From the NCBI RefSeq assembly GCF_014385105.1, contig NZ_JACRTE010000011.1:1-60484 (forward strand): a stretch of DNA of 60,484 bases, in the 5' to 3' direction. A model generated the notes under the pieces. It was not told the origin of the DNA and did no database searches. It was given only the letters and a program-made list of their open reading frames with translations. The number at the start of each line of letters is the position of its first letter. Position 1 is the stretch's first letter. This document shows, piece by piece, positions 42,321-51,177 of this stretch. This stretch comes from Qingrenia yutianensis. GTDB taxonomy: Bacteria; Bacillota; Clostridia; UMGS1810. The position numbers and the translations under genes were made by a program.

Positions 42321-43854
42321 ATACATTATAGCCATATATCTGCGTTTGTCTGTTGAAGATAAGCGTGTTGAGAGTATGAGCATTGAATCCCAAAGGCTTT
42401 TGCTCCGTAAATATGCGGAAGCTCTCGGTGATAATGTTGAAATTATCGAATATGTTGACAACGGCTATTCCGGCACTAATCTTGAACGCCCCGCCGTTCA
42501 GCAGCTTTTGAATGATGTTAAAGCTTATAAGGTGAACTGCATTTTGGTAAAGGACTTCTCTCGTTTCGGTAGGAACAGTATAGAGGTTGGGTATTTTACA
42601 CAACAAATATTTCCTCTGTTCGGTGTGCGGTTTATATCGGTCAGCGACAATTATGACAGCAACGAACACAGGGGCGATACGGGCGGCATTGCCGTTGCGG
42701 TGAAATATCTCGTAAACGAGTATTACAGCCGTGATTTATCTGTTAAAACAAAGAGTGCCAAATATACAAAAATGCGGCGTGGCGAATATAAATCGGGAAA
42801 TTATACATACGGCTATAAAGCCGGAGATAACGGCGAGCAGATTATAGATGAGAAAGCCGCCGAAACGGTTAAAATGATATTCGAGCTTACCGCCGATGGC
42901 AAGTCTGCCGCATATATATCAAAGCTGTTGTTTGATAAAAATATTCCTACTCCTGCACAGTACAAGGGCATTAAAGGAAACTACGGCTCTCGTTTCCCGA
43001 ACTGCAAATATTGGAGCATTTCCACCATCAACCGAATTATTGTCAATGAACAGTATATGGGTATGTTTGTGATGCTCAAACAAAAGGTACAGGATGTGGG
43101 CAGCACAAAAATGGTCAAGCGTGATGAAAGCGAGTGGATAAAGATACCGCACCACCACGATGCGATTGTTTCGGATGAACTGTTTGAAAAAGCAAATGCG
43201 GTACGACGAACATTTAAGCAGCCGAATAAAAAACAGCGAAGCTATCCGCTTCGTGGAAAGGTTGAGTGCGGCTGCTGCAAGCACGCAATGGATTATGTGC
43301 CGAAAAAAATACCGATATATCGGTGCAGCTACACAAGGAACGACGAAACGGAGCCTTGCTATAAATCGGAGATTACGGAAGGTGCATTAAACCAAGCAAT
43401 TTTTGATATAATCTCCAAACAAGCCGAAAGCATATTGAATATTGATGATGTTTCAAAGGTTGATACCGCACAGATAAAAACAGAGCAGCTTGCGGATATT
43501 GAAAAGCAGATAACGGCTTGCCAAAAGAAAAAACAACTCTTGTATGAGCAGCTTTTAACAGAGGAAATTACACTTGATGAGTATAAATGCTTAAAACAGG
43601 AATATGACACAAAAACCGAGAATTACCGTATTCAATACGATAAATTCCGCAAATCGGAGGAACGCTCACAGCTTGAAACTGAAAACAGGGCAAAAATTAT
43701 CCGCACGGCAAAAGCGGTAAAAAAAGAAACCGCCTTAACACAGGCACTTGCCGATATGCTTATCGAAAAGGTTTGCGTATATCCCGATAACAGACTTGAA
43801 ATCGAGTGGAAAATTAAGGACTTTTGCACCGAAAATGCGGCTGAAATAGGCTGA
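42313..43854 (+). CDS. Large serine recombinase (third of three)
   Basis: A 513-residue recombinase. Catalytic Ser lies in IYLRLSVEDK, followed by YVDNGYSGTNLERPAVQ and CILVKDFSRFGRNSIEVG. The recombinase domain contains STINRIIVNEQYMGMFV. The zinc ribbon is VECGCCKHAMDYVP, and a coiled-coil C-terminus follows. It is the last gene of the recombinase operon. A short spacer with a possible attachment-site-like inverted repeat (43877-43900) follows. Confidence 0.93.
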   Translation: MDRYIIAIYLRLSVEDKRVESMSIESQRLLLRKYAEALGDNVEIIEYVDNGYSGTNLERPAVQQLLNDVKAYKVNCILVKDFSRFGRNSIEVGYFTQQIFPLFGVRFISVSDNYDSNEHRGDTGGIAVAVKYLVNEYYSRDLSVKTKSAKYTKMRRGEYKSGNYTYGYKAGDNGEQIIDEKAAETVKMIFELTADGKSAAYISKLLFDKNIPTPAQYKGIKGNYGSRFPNCKYWSISTINRIIVNEQYMGMFVMLKQKVQDVGSTKMVKRDESEWIKIPHHHDAIVSDELFEKANAVRRTFKQPNKKQRSYPLRGKVECGCCKHAMDYVPKKIPIYRCSYTRNDETEPCYKSEITEGALNQAIFDIISKQAESILNIDDVSKVDTAQIKTEQLADIEKQITACQKKKQLLYEQLLTEEITLDEYKCLKQEYDTKTENYRIQYDKFRKSEERSQLETENRAKIIRTAKAVKKETALTQALADMLIEKVCVYPDNRLEIEWKIKDFCTENAAEIG

Positions 43855-43940
43855 TAAAATTTTTAGTTTTAGCTTGACATACGGGTGACGCATGGTATGT
43901 AACAATCTGTCGATAAAAAAAGTCTCCCAATAACCTTAAA

Positions 43941-43983
43941 CACAGTATAACCTATTGACATATAGGTTATACTGTGATATAAT
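43941..43983 (+). promoter_or_regulatory. Strong promoter overlapped by a 36-bp inverted-repeat operator
   Basis: TTGACA (43955-43960), 17-nt spacer, TATAAT (43978-43983), a full consensus promoter. Perfect 15-bp arms CACAGTATAACCTAT (43941-43955) and ATAGGTTATACTGTG (43962-43976) centre on the -35 element. A dimeric repressor bound there would block transcription of the ATPase gene. Confidence 0.85.
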
Positions 43984-44009
43984 AGGATACAGATAAGGGA
44001 GGCGGCAGA

Positions 44010-45881
44010 ATGGATAACATTGCATACAGAATCAATGAACTTAAAACCAAAATCGGTGAACTGCCTGTCGGGTATATATCAAAGAAAAATATAAACGGAA
44101 AAACACGGTATTATCATCAGTGGACAGAGTTTGGTAAGATAAAAAGCAAATATATTAAAGACGGAGAGCTTGAAACACTGCAAGAGCAGATAGAACTGCG
44201 GAGAAAATTGCAGAAAGAGCTGAAGGCTCTTGAAAAGGAGGTGCCGAAGATGAAAAATGTGCCTTTAACGGAATTTCACACAAAGGTGTCGGCAGGCGAA
44301 AGTCTTATGCGGATGACGGAATCGGTCAGGCGATATGAACGGCGTGACTGCTTCAAAAGTATTAAAAAATTTCTGGAATTGCCGAATGAACCGAGAATAT
44401 GCGTCATATACGGTTTGAGAAGAACTGGTAAAACAACAATGCTGTTTCAGACGATACAGGATATGACGGCAGAGGATTTCTCAAAAACCGTATATATAAA
44501 AATCGAAGCCGATGATACAATGGCGGGGCTGAATAAAGATTTGCAATTGCTCTATGACAGTGGGATAAGAAATGTGTTCATAGATGAAATAACGCTGATG
44601 AGCGACTTCATAGACTCGTCCTCACTTTTATCGGATGTGTATGCGGTCATGGGTATGAAAATCATACTGTCGGGTACCGACTCGCTGGGATTCTGGCTTG
44701 CAAAAAATCAGGAGCTTTATGACAGAGCATACAGTATCCATACAACCTTTATACCGTTTCGTGAATATTCAAGACTTCTTAAAAAGGACGATATAGATGA
44801 ATATATCCGATACGGGGGAACGCTCCGTGCAGGCGAAATTGATTTTGACGATGAGGATTTGCTCTCGGAGGAATCGGCATTCCGCAGTGATGAATCGACA
44901 AGGAGATACATCGATACGGCGATCAGCAAGAACATACAGCACTCGCTTGTACACTGTGAAGACGGCGGACAGTTTCGGCATCTGTACACATTATATGAAG
45001 CAGGTGAGCTGACAAGCGCTATCAACAGAATAATCGAGGATATGAACCACAGATTTATACTCGAAGTTCTGACAAGAGATTTTAAGTCAAATGATTTGAA
45101 GCTTGCGGCAAAAAATCTGCGCGGCGAGGCAAATCCCGAAAAGAGGACGGATATACTTGATGATGTTGATGTTGAAGCGGTAACTCAAAGGCTTATGGAT
45201 ATACTTGAAATCCGCAACAGTGAGGATAGGAAAATCGGTATAACCAAAACGCATATAGAGGAAATCAAAGAATATCTGAAAGCGCTTGACTTAATCTATT
45301 ATACCTCGGTCGAAACAACAATTCCGGGGGCGGCACCTTATGATAACATAGTGTTTACACAGCCGGGAATGAGATACTGTCAGGCACAGGCGCTTGTTCA
45401 TTCGCTGATGAAAGACAGTTTATTCAGCGCTCAGAGTGAGCAGATGAAAGAGCTTGTCACAAACCGTATTCTTGATGAAGTAAAGGGCAGAATGCTTGAA
45501 GATATCGTCCTTATGGAAACCGCAAAAAAATTGAATCCGAAAAGGTATAAGGTGTTTAAGCTGAAATTTGCGGCAGGAGAGTTCGATATGGTGATCTATG
45601 ACCGTGAGAAAAATGTATGCGGAATTTATGAGATCAAACACAGTGATAAATCCGACGCAAACCAGTACAGGCATCTTGCAGACGCTGACAAGTGTGAGCA
45701 GACGGAGCGCAGGTTCGGGCAAATTGTGAGCAAAGCTGTGCTTTACAGAGGCGAGAGCTTTGAAACGGAAAACGGAATTGCATACCGAAATGTTGAAGAA
45801 TATTTGAAAAACGATATTGTGGATTTCAGTCTTGAACAGGCTATGGACAACGACATACAAAACGGAATGGATCTGATATAA
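44010..45881 (+). CDS. AAA ATPase with C-terminal nuclease-like (DUF4143/PD-(D/E)XK) domain
   Basis: A 623-residue protein. An N-terminal segment (GYISKKNINGKTRYYHQWTE) resembles a small DUF6788-like module. Then comes a P-loop ATPase with Walker A YGLRRTGKTTM (about residue 135) and Walker B RNVFIDEITLM (about 190). The C-terminal part (KLKFAAGEFDMVIYD, GIYEIKHS) has the spaced E-D-EIK residues of a PD-(D/E)XK fold, as in archaeal-type AAA/DUF4143 ATPases. Its function is unknown. Genes of this type travel with mobile DNA and might act in defence. The ATG has GGGAGG upstream, and a terminator follows. Confidence 0.78.
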   Translation: MDNIAYRINELKTKIGELPVGYISKKNINGKTRYYHQWTEFGKIKSKYIKDGELETLQEQIELRRKLQKELKALEKEVPKMKNVPLTEFHTKVSAGESLMRMTESVRRYERRDCFKSIKKFLELPNEPRICVIYGLRRTGKTTMLFQTIQDMTAEDFSKTVYIKIEADDTMAGLNKDLQLLYDSGIRNVFIDEITLMSDFIDSSSLLSDVYAVMGMKIILSGTDSLGFWLAKNQELYDRAYSIHTTFIPFREYSRLLKKDDIDEYIRYGGTLRAGEIDFDDEDLLSEESAFRSDESTRRYIDTAISKNIQHSLVHCEDGGQFRHLYTLYEAGELTSAINRIIEDMNHRFILEVLTRDFKSNDLKLAAKNLRGEANPEKRTDILDDVDVEAVTQRLMDILEIRNSEDRKIGITKTHIEEIKEYLKALDLIYYTSVETTIPGAAPYDNIVFTQPGMRYCQAQALVHSLMKDSLFSAQSEQMKELVTNRILDEVKGRMLEDIVLMETAKKLNPKRYKVFKLKFAAGEFDMVIYDREKNVCGIYEIKHSDKSDANQYRHLADADKCEQTERRFGQIVSKAVLYRGESFETENGIAYRNVEEYLKNDIVDFSLEQAMDNDIQNGMDLI

Positions 45882-45892
45882 AAAACGGAATT

Positions 45893-45922
45893 GCCGGGCG
45901 TTTTACACTGCCCGGCTTTTTC
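45893..45922 (+). terminator. Terminator after the ATPase gene
   Basis: GCCGGGC (45893-45899) pairs with GCCCGGC (45910-45916), followed by TTTTT. The pilus operon begins 22 nt later, so it depends on read-through or an undetected promoter. Confidence 0.8.
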
Positions 45923-45944
45923 TGTGGGAAAAGAGGAGTTGCGA

Positions 45945-46352
45945 TTGAATGTGTTAAAACTGCTTCTCATACTGTGTATTTTAATTCTTGCATCGGTAAC
46001 GGACTTTAGGAAAAGGGAAGTTCCGAACATATACATCATACTGATAATACTTACGGCGCTGATAGATTTTCGGGCATCGAATATGCTCGGAAGTGTTATA
46101 TCGGTGCCTTTTTATTTTGCCCAAAAAGACGGGAAAAGTATGGGCGGAGGCGACTTGAAACTCGCTTTCGCTCTCGGCTTTTCATTGGGACTTGCAAAAT
46201 CTTTAATGACCGTTATATTCGGGTGCATTGTGTTTATCACGGCAGGAGCCGTATGTGAAATTGCAAACGGAAAGAAAGGAAAGCTCTTTCCGTTTGTTCC
46301 GACGCTTACGGCAGGATATATTATTACAATTTTAATGGAGGTATTAGCTTGA
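45945..46352 (+). CDS. Prepilin peptidase (A24/TadV-like)
   Basis: A 135-residue membrane aspartic protease that trims pilin leader peptides. The first catalytic Asp lies in SVTDFRKREVPN and the second in the GxGD-type motif GGGDLKLA. Several hydrophobic helices match the short TadV/CpaA form. I chose the TTG at 45945, preceded by AAGAGGAG. A longer extension would run into the terminator. It heads the Tad-like operon and overlaps the next gene by 4 nt. Confidence 0.85.
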   Translation: MNVLKLLLILCILILASVTDFRKREVPNIYIILIILTALIDFRASNMLGSVISVPFYFAQKDGKSMGGGDLKLAFALGFSLGLAKSLMTVIFGCIVFITAGAVCEIANGKKGKLFPFVPTLTAGYIITILMEVLA

Positions 46353-47137
46353 AAATTCTTGAAGTATTCAAAAACAGAACCGTACTCGGCATAACCTGTA
46401 TTGCCGTTTCGTTTGTCATTTGCTTTGTTGTTTCTCCGCTTTTAAGCAATACGGGCAATAAGACGGTAAATGTGGTGAGGGCCACACAGGAAATAAAAAG
46501 CGGAGATGAAATTACAAAGGATATGGTATCCGAAATTAAGATGTCAGGCACAAATCAGCCGGAAAACATTATCGGCAGCATAAAGTCGGCAGTCGGGAAG
46601 TATGCGACAATGGATATGACAAAGGGCGATTATGTTCTTGAAAGTAAAATTGCCGATACGCCGTATGTTGAAAACACATACCTTGCAGGGCTTGACGGCA
46701 GTAACCGTGCAATATCGGTAACGCTGAAAACCTTTGCAAACGGACTTTCGGGAAAACTGAAATCGGGCGATATTGTTTCAATAATCGCACCCGATTACAA
46801 AAAGACTGGAATTACCGAGGTGCCGCTTGAATTGCAGTATGTTGAGGTAATTGCCGCAACCGCAAAATCGGGCAGTGATGTGAGCGAGGATGCAGGCGAT
46901 GAATCCGAGCTTCCGAGTACGGTAACACTTTTGGTGTCGGAGGAACAGTCGAAAATGCTTGCCGACCTTGAAAAGACAGGGACAATACATATGTCGCTTG
47001 TATATCGGGGAGACAGAAAAACAGCGGAGAAATTCTTAAAAACGCAGAAAGAACTAAATGACAGCCTAAAATCCGACAGCGCAGAAAACGCATCACAGCC
47101 GGAAGAAAGCGAGGCGGCAGGAGATGAAACACAGTGA
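46349..47137 (+). CDS. CpaB/RcpC-like SAF-domain pilus assembly protein
   Basis: A 262-residue membrane-anchored protein. An N-terminal helix (VLGITCIAVSFVICFVVSPL) precedes a SAF domain (VVRATQEIKSGDEITKDMVSEIK) and an RcpC-like domain (AISVTLKTFANGLSGKLKSGDIVSII), ending in an acidic tail. In Tad systems CpaB links the pilus to the envelope. In a Gram-positive cell without secretin its role is less clear. TTG start behind GGAGG. Confidence 0.82.
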   Translation: MKILEVFKNRTVLGITCIAVSFVICFVVSPLLSNTGNKTVNVVRATQEIKSGDEITKDMVSEIKMSGTNQPENIIGSIKSAVGKYATMDMTKGDYVLESKIADTPYVENTYLAGLDGSNRAISVTLKTFANGLSGKLKSGDIVSIIAPDYKKTGITEVPLELQYVEVIAATAKSGSDVSEDAGDESELPSTVTLLVSEEQSKMLADLEKTGTIHMSLVYRGDRKTAEKFLKTQKELNDSLKSDSAENASQPEESEAAGDETQ

Positions 47138-47882
47138 TAACAGAGTGCTTGCCGTGTGGGGATCGCCGTCCTGCGGCAAGACAACAATAGCCGCAAAAAT
47201 TGCGGGATATATTGCGGATAAAGGCTTTGATGTCGCACTTTTGCTCTGCGATACCGATGCACCGCCGCTGCCGTTGCTTGCATCGCCGTCAGATATCGAA
47301 ACAGAGAAATCTCTCGGCAGTATATTGGCGGCGGCAAGGATAACGGAAAATCTCGTTATGCAGAACGCAATAACCTTTAAGAAAAACAAGCATATTGTGG
47401 CATTCGGTCTTATGAAGGGCGAGAACTCTTTTTCCTACCCGAAATATACACAGGTGCAGGCAAAGGAACTGATAGACACACTTCGTGATATTGCGGATTT
47501 CGTTGTGATAGACTGCTCCTGTCATTTGTCTGACGATATACTCTCGACCGTGTCGCTTATCGAGGCGGACTGTGTGCTGCGGCTCATAAACTGTGATTTG
47601 AAATCAATATCATATCTTTCATCACAGTTGCCGTTGCTTGCAGACAGCAGGTTCAAAAGCGATAAACAGCTTAAAGCCGCAAACAATGTGAAAAGCATTC
47701 ACTCACGGGAAAATATCGAGCAGATTATTGGCGGAGTAACCTTCACAGTTCCGCACAGCGATTTGGTGGAAAGACAGTATCTTGAAGGCGAGCTTTTGAA
47801 AGATACACCGGTAAAGAGAGAGTCAAAGGAATTTCGGGTAATGATTGAACAGATAGCCGAGGAGGTGTTTGAGCTTGATTAA
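47124..47882 (+). CDS. CpaE/TadZ-like ParA-type ATPase
   Basis: A 252-residue P-loop protein of the MinD/ParA group. The Walker A-like motif is WGSPSCGKTTIAAKIA near the N-terminus, then LLLCDTDAPPLPLL and FVVIDCSCHLSDDI. TadZ/CpaE proteins place the pilus apparatus in the cell. It overlaps the CpaB gene (14 nt) and the CpaF gene (14 nt), giving tight translational coupling. Confidence 0.8.
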   Translation: MKHSDNRVLAVWGSPSCGKTTIAAKIAGYIADKGFDVALLLCDTDAPPLPLLASPSDIETEKSLGSILAAARITENLVMQNAITFKKNKHIVAFGLMKGENSFSYPKYTQVQAKELIDTLRDIADFVVIDCSCHLSDDILSTVSLIEADCVLRLINCDLKSISYLSSQLPLLADSRFKSDKQLKAANNVKSIHSRENIEQIIGGVTFTVPHSDLVERQYLEGELLKDTPVKRESKEFRVMIEQIAEEVFELD

Positions 47883-49239
47883 CCAGAATACTTCACACGA
47901 TTTGTTTTTTGAACCGACAAAGGTCAGCGATTTTCCGAGCGTGCTTGAATCGGTTCAGAAATATATATCGCAGAATTATGCGTCGCTGCTCTTGGAAAAG
48001 GACAAGGACGAGGTAAAGACGCAGATAATGTTTCAGATACAAAAGTATCTGTCCGATAACAGGCTGAAAGTTGACGGTATGGATGAAAACGGGCTTGCAG
48101 ATAAACTGTATACGGAAATGGCTGAGTATTCATTCCTTACAAAATACATATTCGGCAAGGGAATTGAGGAGATAAATATAAATGCTTGGAACGATATCGA
48201 GGTGTATTATTCGGGCGGAAGAAAAGAAAAACTTGACGAGCATTTTGAATCGCCGCAGCACGCAGTGAATGTGGTGAGGCGAATGCTCCATGCGTCCGGT
48301 ATGGTGCTTGACAATGCGGCTCCGGCAGTTCTGGGAAGTCTTACGAAAAATATACGAATAGCCGTGCTGAAATCTCCGCTTGTGGACGATGACGCAGGTG
48401 TGAGCGCCTCTATCAGAATTGTAAATCCTATGAACTTTTCCAAACAGGATTTAATAGATTACAAAACGGCAACGGAATCTATGCTTGATTTTCTTTCACA
48501 GCTCATACGCTACGGCGTCAGCGTGTGCGTTGCCGGGGCGACAGGCAGCGGAAAAACAACCGTAGCAGGGTGGATGCTCTCCACATATCCCGATGACAAA
48601 AGAGTGTTTACCATAGAAAGCGGCAGCCGTGAGGTGTCGCTCGTAAAGACGGAAAACGGCAAGGTGGTCAACAGTATTGTTCATACGCAGACAAGACCTT
48701 CGGAGAATGAGGCACAGAACATATCGCAGGTAAAACTGCTTGATATTGCTCTGCGTTTTAATCCGAACCTTATATTTGTCGGCGAGATAAGAGATGCGGA
48801 GGCATATGTTGCACAGGAGGCAAGCAGAACGGGCGTCCCGGTGCTGACAACAATTCACTCAAACTCGTGTGAGGCAACCTACCTAAGAATGGTAACGCTG
48901 TGTAAAAGAATGTTCGACGCAGCCGATAAGACGCTTTATGATCTCGTAACAGAGGCATTTCCCATAATCGTGTATGCGAAACAGCTTGAAAACGGCGAAA
49001 GAAAAATTATGGAGATAATGGAATGCGAAATCAAAACGGACGGAGAAAGAGTTTACAGAACCATATACAGATACAATATCAGGGAAAATTATTATGACGA
49101 AACCGGCAGACTTATCATAAAAGGCGAGCATGAGTTCATCGGTGAAATATCAGAGGGGCTGAAAAAACGCCTGGTTGAAAACGGTCTGCCTAAAAGCGAA
49201 CTTGAAAAAATATGCAGAAGGGAGGCGGCAGTATGCTGA
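47869..49239 (+). CDS. CpaF/TadA secretion ATPase
   Basis: A 456-residue VirB11/GspE-type hexameric ATPase that powers pilus assembly. Walker A is VAGATGSGKTTVAGWML (about residue 225), the Asp box area is FVGEIRDAEAYVA, and the His box is LTTIHSNS. The N-terminal domain (YSFLTKYIFGKGIEEININAW) is the normal CpaF form. TTG start behind GAGGAGGTG. It is part of the coupled Tad operon. Confidence 0.92.
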   Translation: MSLINQNTSHDLFFEPTKVSDFPSVLESVQKYISQNYASLLLEKDKDEVKTQIMFQIQKYLSDNRLKVDGMDENGLADKLYTEMAEYSFLTKYIFGKGIEEININAWNDIEVYYSGGRKEKLDEHFESPQHAVNVVRRMLHASGMVLDNAAPAVLGSLTKNIRIAVLKSPLVDDDAGVSASIRIVNPMNFSKQDLIDYKTATESMLDFLSQLIRYGVSVCVAGATGSGKTTVAGWMLSTYPDDKRVFTIESGSREVSLVKTENGKVVNSIVHTQTRPSENEAQNISQVKLLDIALRFNPNLIFVGEIRDAEAYVAQEASRTGVPVLTTIHSNSCEATYLRMVTLCKRMFDAADKTLYDLVTEAFPIIVYAKQLENGERKIMEIMECEIKTDGERVYRTIYRYNIRENYYDETGRLIIKGEHEFIGEISEGLKKRLVENGLPKSELEKICRREAAVC

Positions 49240-50150
49240 CATTAAGACTTTTTGCGTTTATCGCAATGGTTGTCGGAGCTTTGCGGTTAGCCGGAATACG
49301 ATTGCCGGACTTGTTCAAAGCGGTGGTTTACAGGCCGAAGTCGATAAAGGAGCAGATAGACGAGGCAACCAATAAGAAAAAGAAAAACTTTATACGGCGT
49401 GAAATCGAGGAAATAACCGATATTCTTAAAATGACGGGGCGAGAAGATAAAATCCCCGTTGTTTTTATTATCTGCGGAGTATTCGCAATAGCGGGGGCGG
49501 TCTTGGCGGCGCTGTTTGATAATGCGTATATGATACCTCCGCTTGCAATCGGAATGATGTTCATACCCGTGTGGTATATAAAGCTCACGGCAAGCCACTA
49601 CAAAAAAGACGTTTCGGAGGAGCTTGAAACGGCTCTGTCGATTATAACCACGGCATATATCCGAAACGAGGATATTGTAACCGCTGTTGAGGAAAACATA
49701 TCATATCTCAATGCACCGATAAAAGATGTTTTTACGGATTTTCTTGTTCAGTTAAAACTGATCGACTCGGACACCGATAAAGCAATATTGAGCCTCAAAG
49801 AAAAGATTGACAATGATGTGTTCCACGAATGGTGCGACGCACTTTTACTGTGTCAGCAGGATAGAGGACTGAAAACAACATTGAGTCCTATTGTCGCAAA
49901 GCTCTCGGATATCCGTGTGGTAAATTCGGAGCTTGAACTGCTGCTCGCAGAGCCTCGCAAAGAATTTATCATAATGGCAATTCTGGTGGCAGCCAATATC
50001 CCTATTATGTATTTCCTGAATAAGGACTGGTACAATGTCTTAATGCATACGGCAGTCGGGAAAATGGTGCTGGCATTGGATATATCCGCAATCTTTATAT
50101 CATCGGCATTTGTGGTAAAGCTGACAAGACCGATAGAGTTCAGGAGGTGA
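49233..50150 (+). CDS. TadB-like type II secretion F membrane protein
   Basis: A 305-residue platform protein with an N-terminal hydrophobic helix and further helices around VVFIICGVFAIAGAVLAALF, YMIPPLAIGMMFIPVWYIKL and near the C-terminus. The T2SSF-like helical part (SEELETALSIITTAYIRNED, DVFHEWCDALLLCQQDRG) fits TadB. The ATG at 49233 has GGGAGGCGG upstream and overlaps the CpaF gene by 7 nt. Confidence 0.82.
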   Translation: MLTLRLFAFIAMVVGALRLAGIRLPDLFKAVVYRPKSIKEQIDEATNKKKKNFIRREIEEITDILKMTGREDKIPVVFIICGVFAIAGAVLAALFDNAYMIPPLAIGMMFIPVWYIKLTASHYKKDVSEELETALSIITTAYIRNEDIVTAVEENISYLNAPIKDVFTDFLVQLKLIDSDTDKAILSLKEKIDNDVFHEWCDALLLCQQDRGLKTTLSPIVAKLSDIRVVNSELELLLAEPRKEFIIMAILVAANIPIMYFLNKDWYNVLMHTAVGKMVLALDISAIFISSAFVVKLTRPIEFRR

Positions 50151-50155
50151 TTGGT

Positions 50156-50305
50156 ATGCAAAATACAAAGTTATGTCCGAAATGTCAGGTCGGAGCTGAT
50201 GCGTATAAGCTCGATCCCAAAGAGCCGATGTGTCTGTATCTGCACTGTCATAACGGAGAAAAATGCTCAATGTTCAAAGAAATGACCGGAGGCGATGACA
50301 AATGA
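50156..50305 (+). CDS. 49-residue Cys-rich (zinc-ribbon-like) microprotein
   Basis: A short gene with a strong site AGGAGGTGATTGGT before its ATG. It encodes a 49-residue protein with Cys at 7, 10, 26, 31 and 37 and several His (KLCPKCQVG, PMCLYLHCHNGEKCSMF), suggesting one metal site. Its stop overlaps the TadC ATG (ATGA), so it is embedded and coupled between TadB and TadC. No family is recognised. Confidence 0.75.
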   Translation: MQNTKLCPKCQVGADAYKLDPKEPMCLYLHCHNGEKCSMFKEMTGGDDK

Positions 50306-51168
50306 GAGTGATAATTCTTATGGCCGGAATTGCCTTCGGTCTTTATTTTATCATAGCGGATATACTGAAAATACCGTATCTTAAAGCGTCAAAAGCGATA
50401 ATGAATATGGGCAGGAAAGACCGCAGACTTACAACGGTAATCGAGGCAGTGATAATGGATTTGAGCATTAAGCTGTCGAGATTTATACCTATGGATATGT
50501 ACAGAAAAAACAGACTTGCGGCAACGCTGAAAGCCGCCGGAATAAGTATGACTCCGGAATGCTATCAGGCGCACGCAATCATAAAGGCATTGGCAGTCGG
50601 GCTTTTGATACTGCCGTGCCTTTTAATATTTCCGCTTATTTCGGCGGCTGTGGTTGTGCTTGCGGTGCTTGTGTACTTTAAGGAAATACAAAAGGCGGAA
50701 AAGCATATGGAATCACGCAGAGAAGAAATTGAAACAGAGCTTTTAAGATTTGTTTCAACGGTGGAGCAGGAGCTTGCGTCAAGCCGTGATGTGCTTTCAA
50801 TTCTGGAAGGGTTCAAAAAGAATACTGCTCCGGCATTTGCTGATGAGCTTGGAATTACCTGCGCGGATATGCGTTCGGGCGGATACGAGGTGGCGCTGAT
50901 GAGAATGGAGGCGAGAGTTAATTCTCCGCAGCTTTCCGAAGTTGTGCGAGGACTCATATCCGTAATCCGTGGCGATAACGGAAAGATGTATTTTCAGATG
51001 CTTTCGCACGACTTCAAACAGATGGAACTTCGAAAGCTGAAAGCAAAGGCGCAGAAAATACCCGGAAAAATCCGTGTGTTCTCGATAATTATGCTGATGT
51101 GCTTTCTGGCAACATATCTGATAGTCATAGCCTATCAGATCATTCAGTCGATAGGCGTTATGTTTTAG
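50302..51168 (+). CDS. TadC-like type II secretion F membrane protein
   Basis: A 288-residue second platform protein. It has an N-terminal helix (VIILMAGIAFGLYFIIADIL), a central hydrophobic pair (LAVGLLILPCLLIFPLISAAVVVLAV) and a C-terminal helix (IMLMCFLATYLIVIAYQIIQ). The cytoplasmic region (ETELLRFVSTVEQELASSRDV, LRKLKAKAQKIPGKIRVFSI) is typical of TadC. It is coupled to the preceding microprotein. Confidence 0.82.
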   Translation: MRVIILMAGIAFGLYFIIADILKIPYLKASKAIMNMGRKDRRLTTVIEAVIMDLSIKLSRFIPMDMYRKNRLAATLKAAGISMTPECYQAHAIIKALAVGLLILPCLLIFPLISAAVVVLAVLVYFKEIQKAEKHMESRREEIETELLRFVSTVEQELASSRDVLSILEGFKKNTAPAFADELGITCADMRSGGYEVALMRMEARVNSPQLSEVVRGLISVIRGDNGKMYFQMLSHDFKQMELRKLKAKAQKIPGKIRVFSIIMLMCFLATYLIVIAYQIIQSIGVMF

Positions 51169-51177
51169 GAGGTAACG

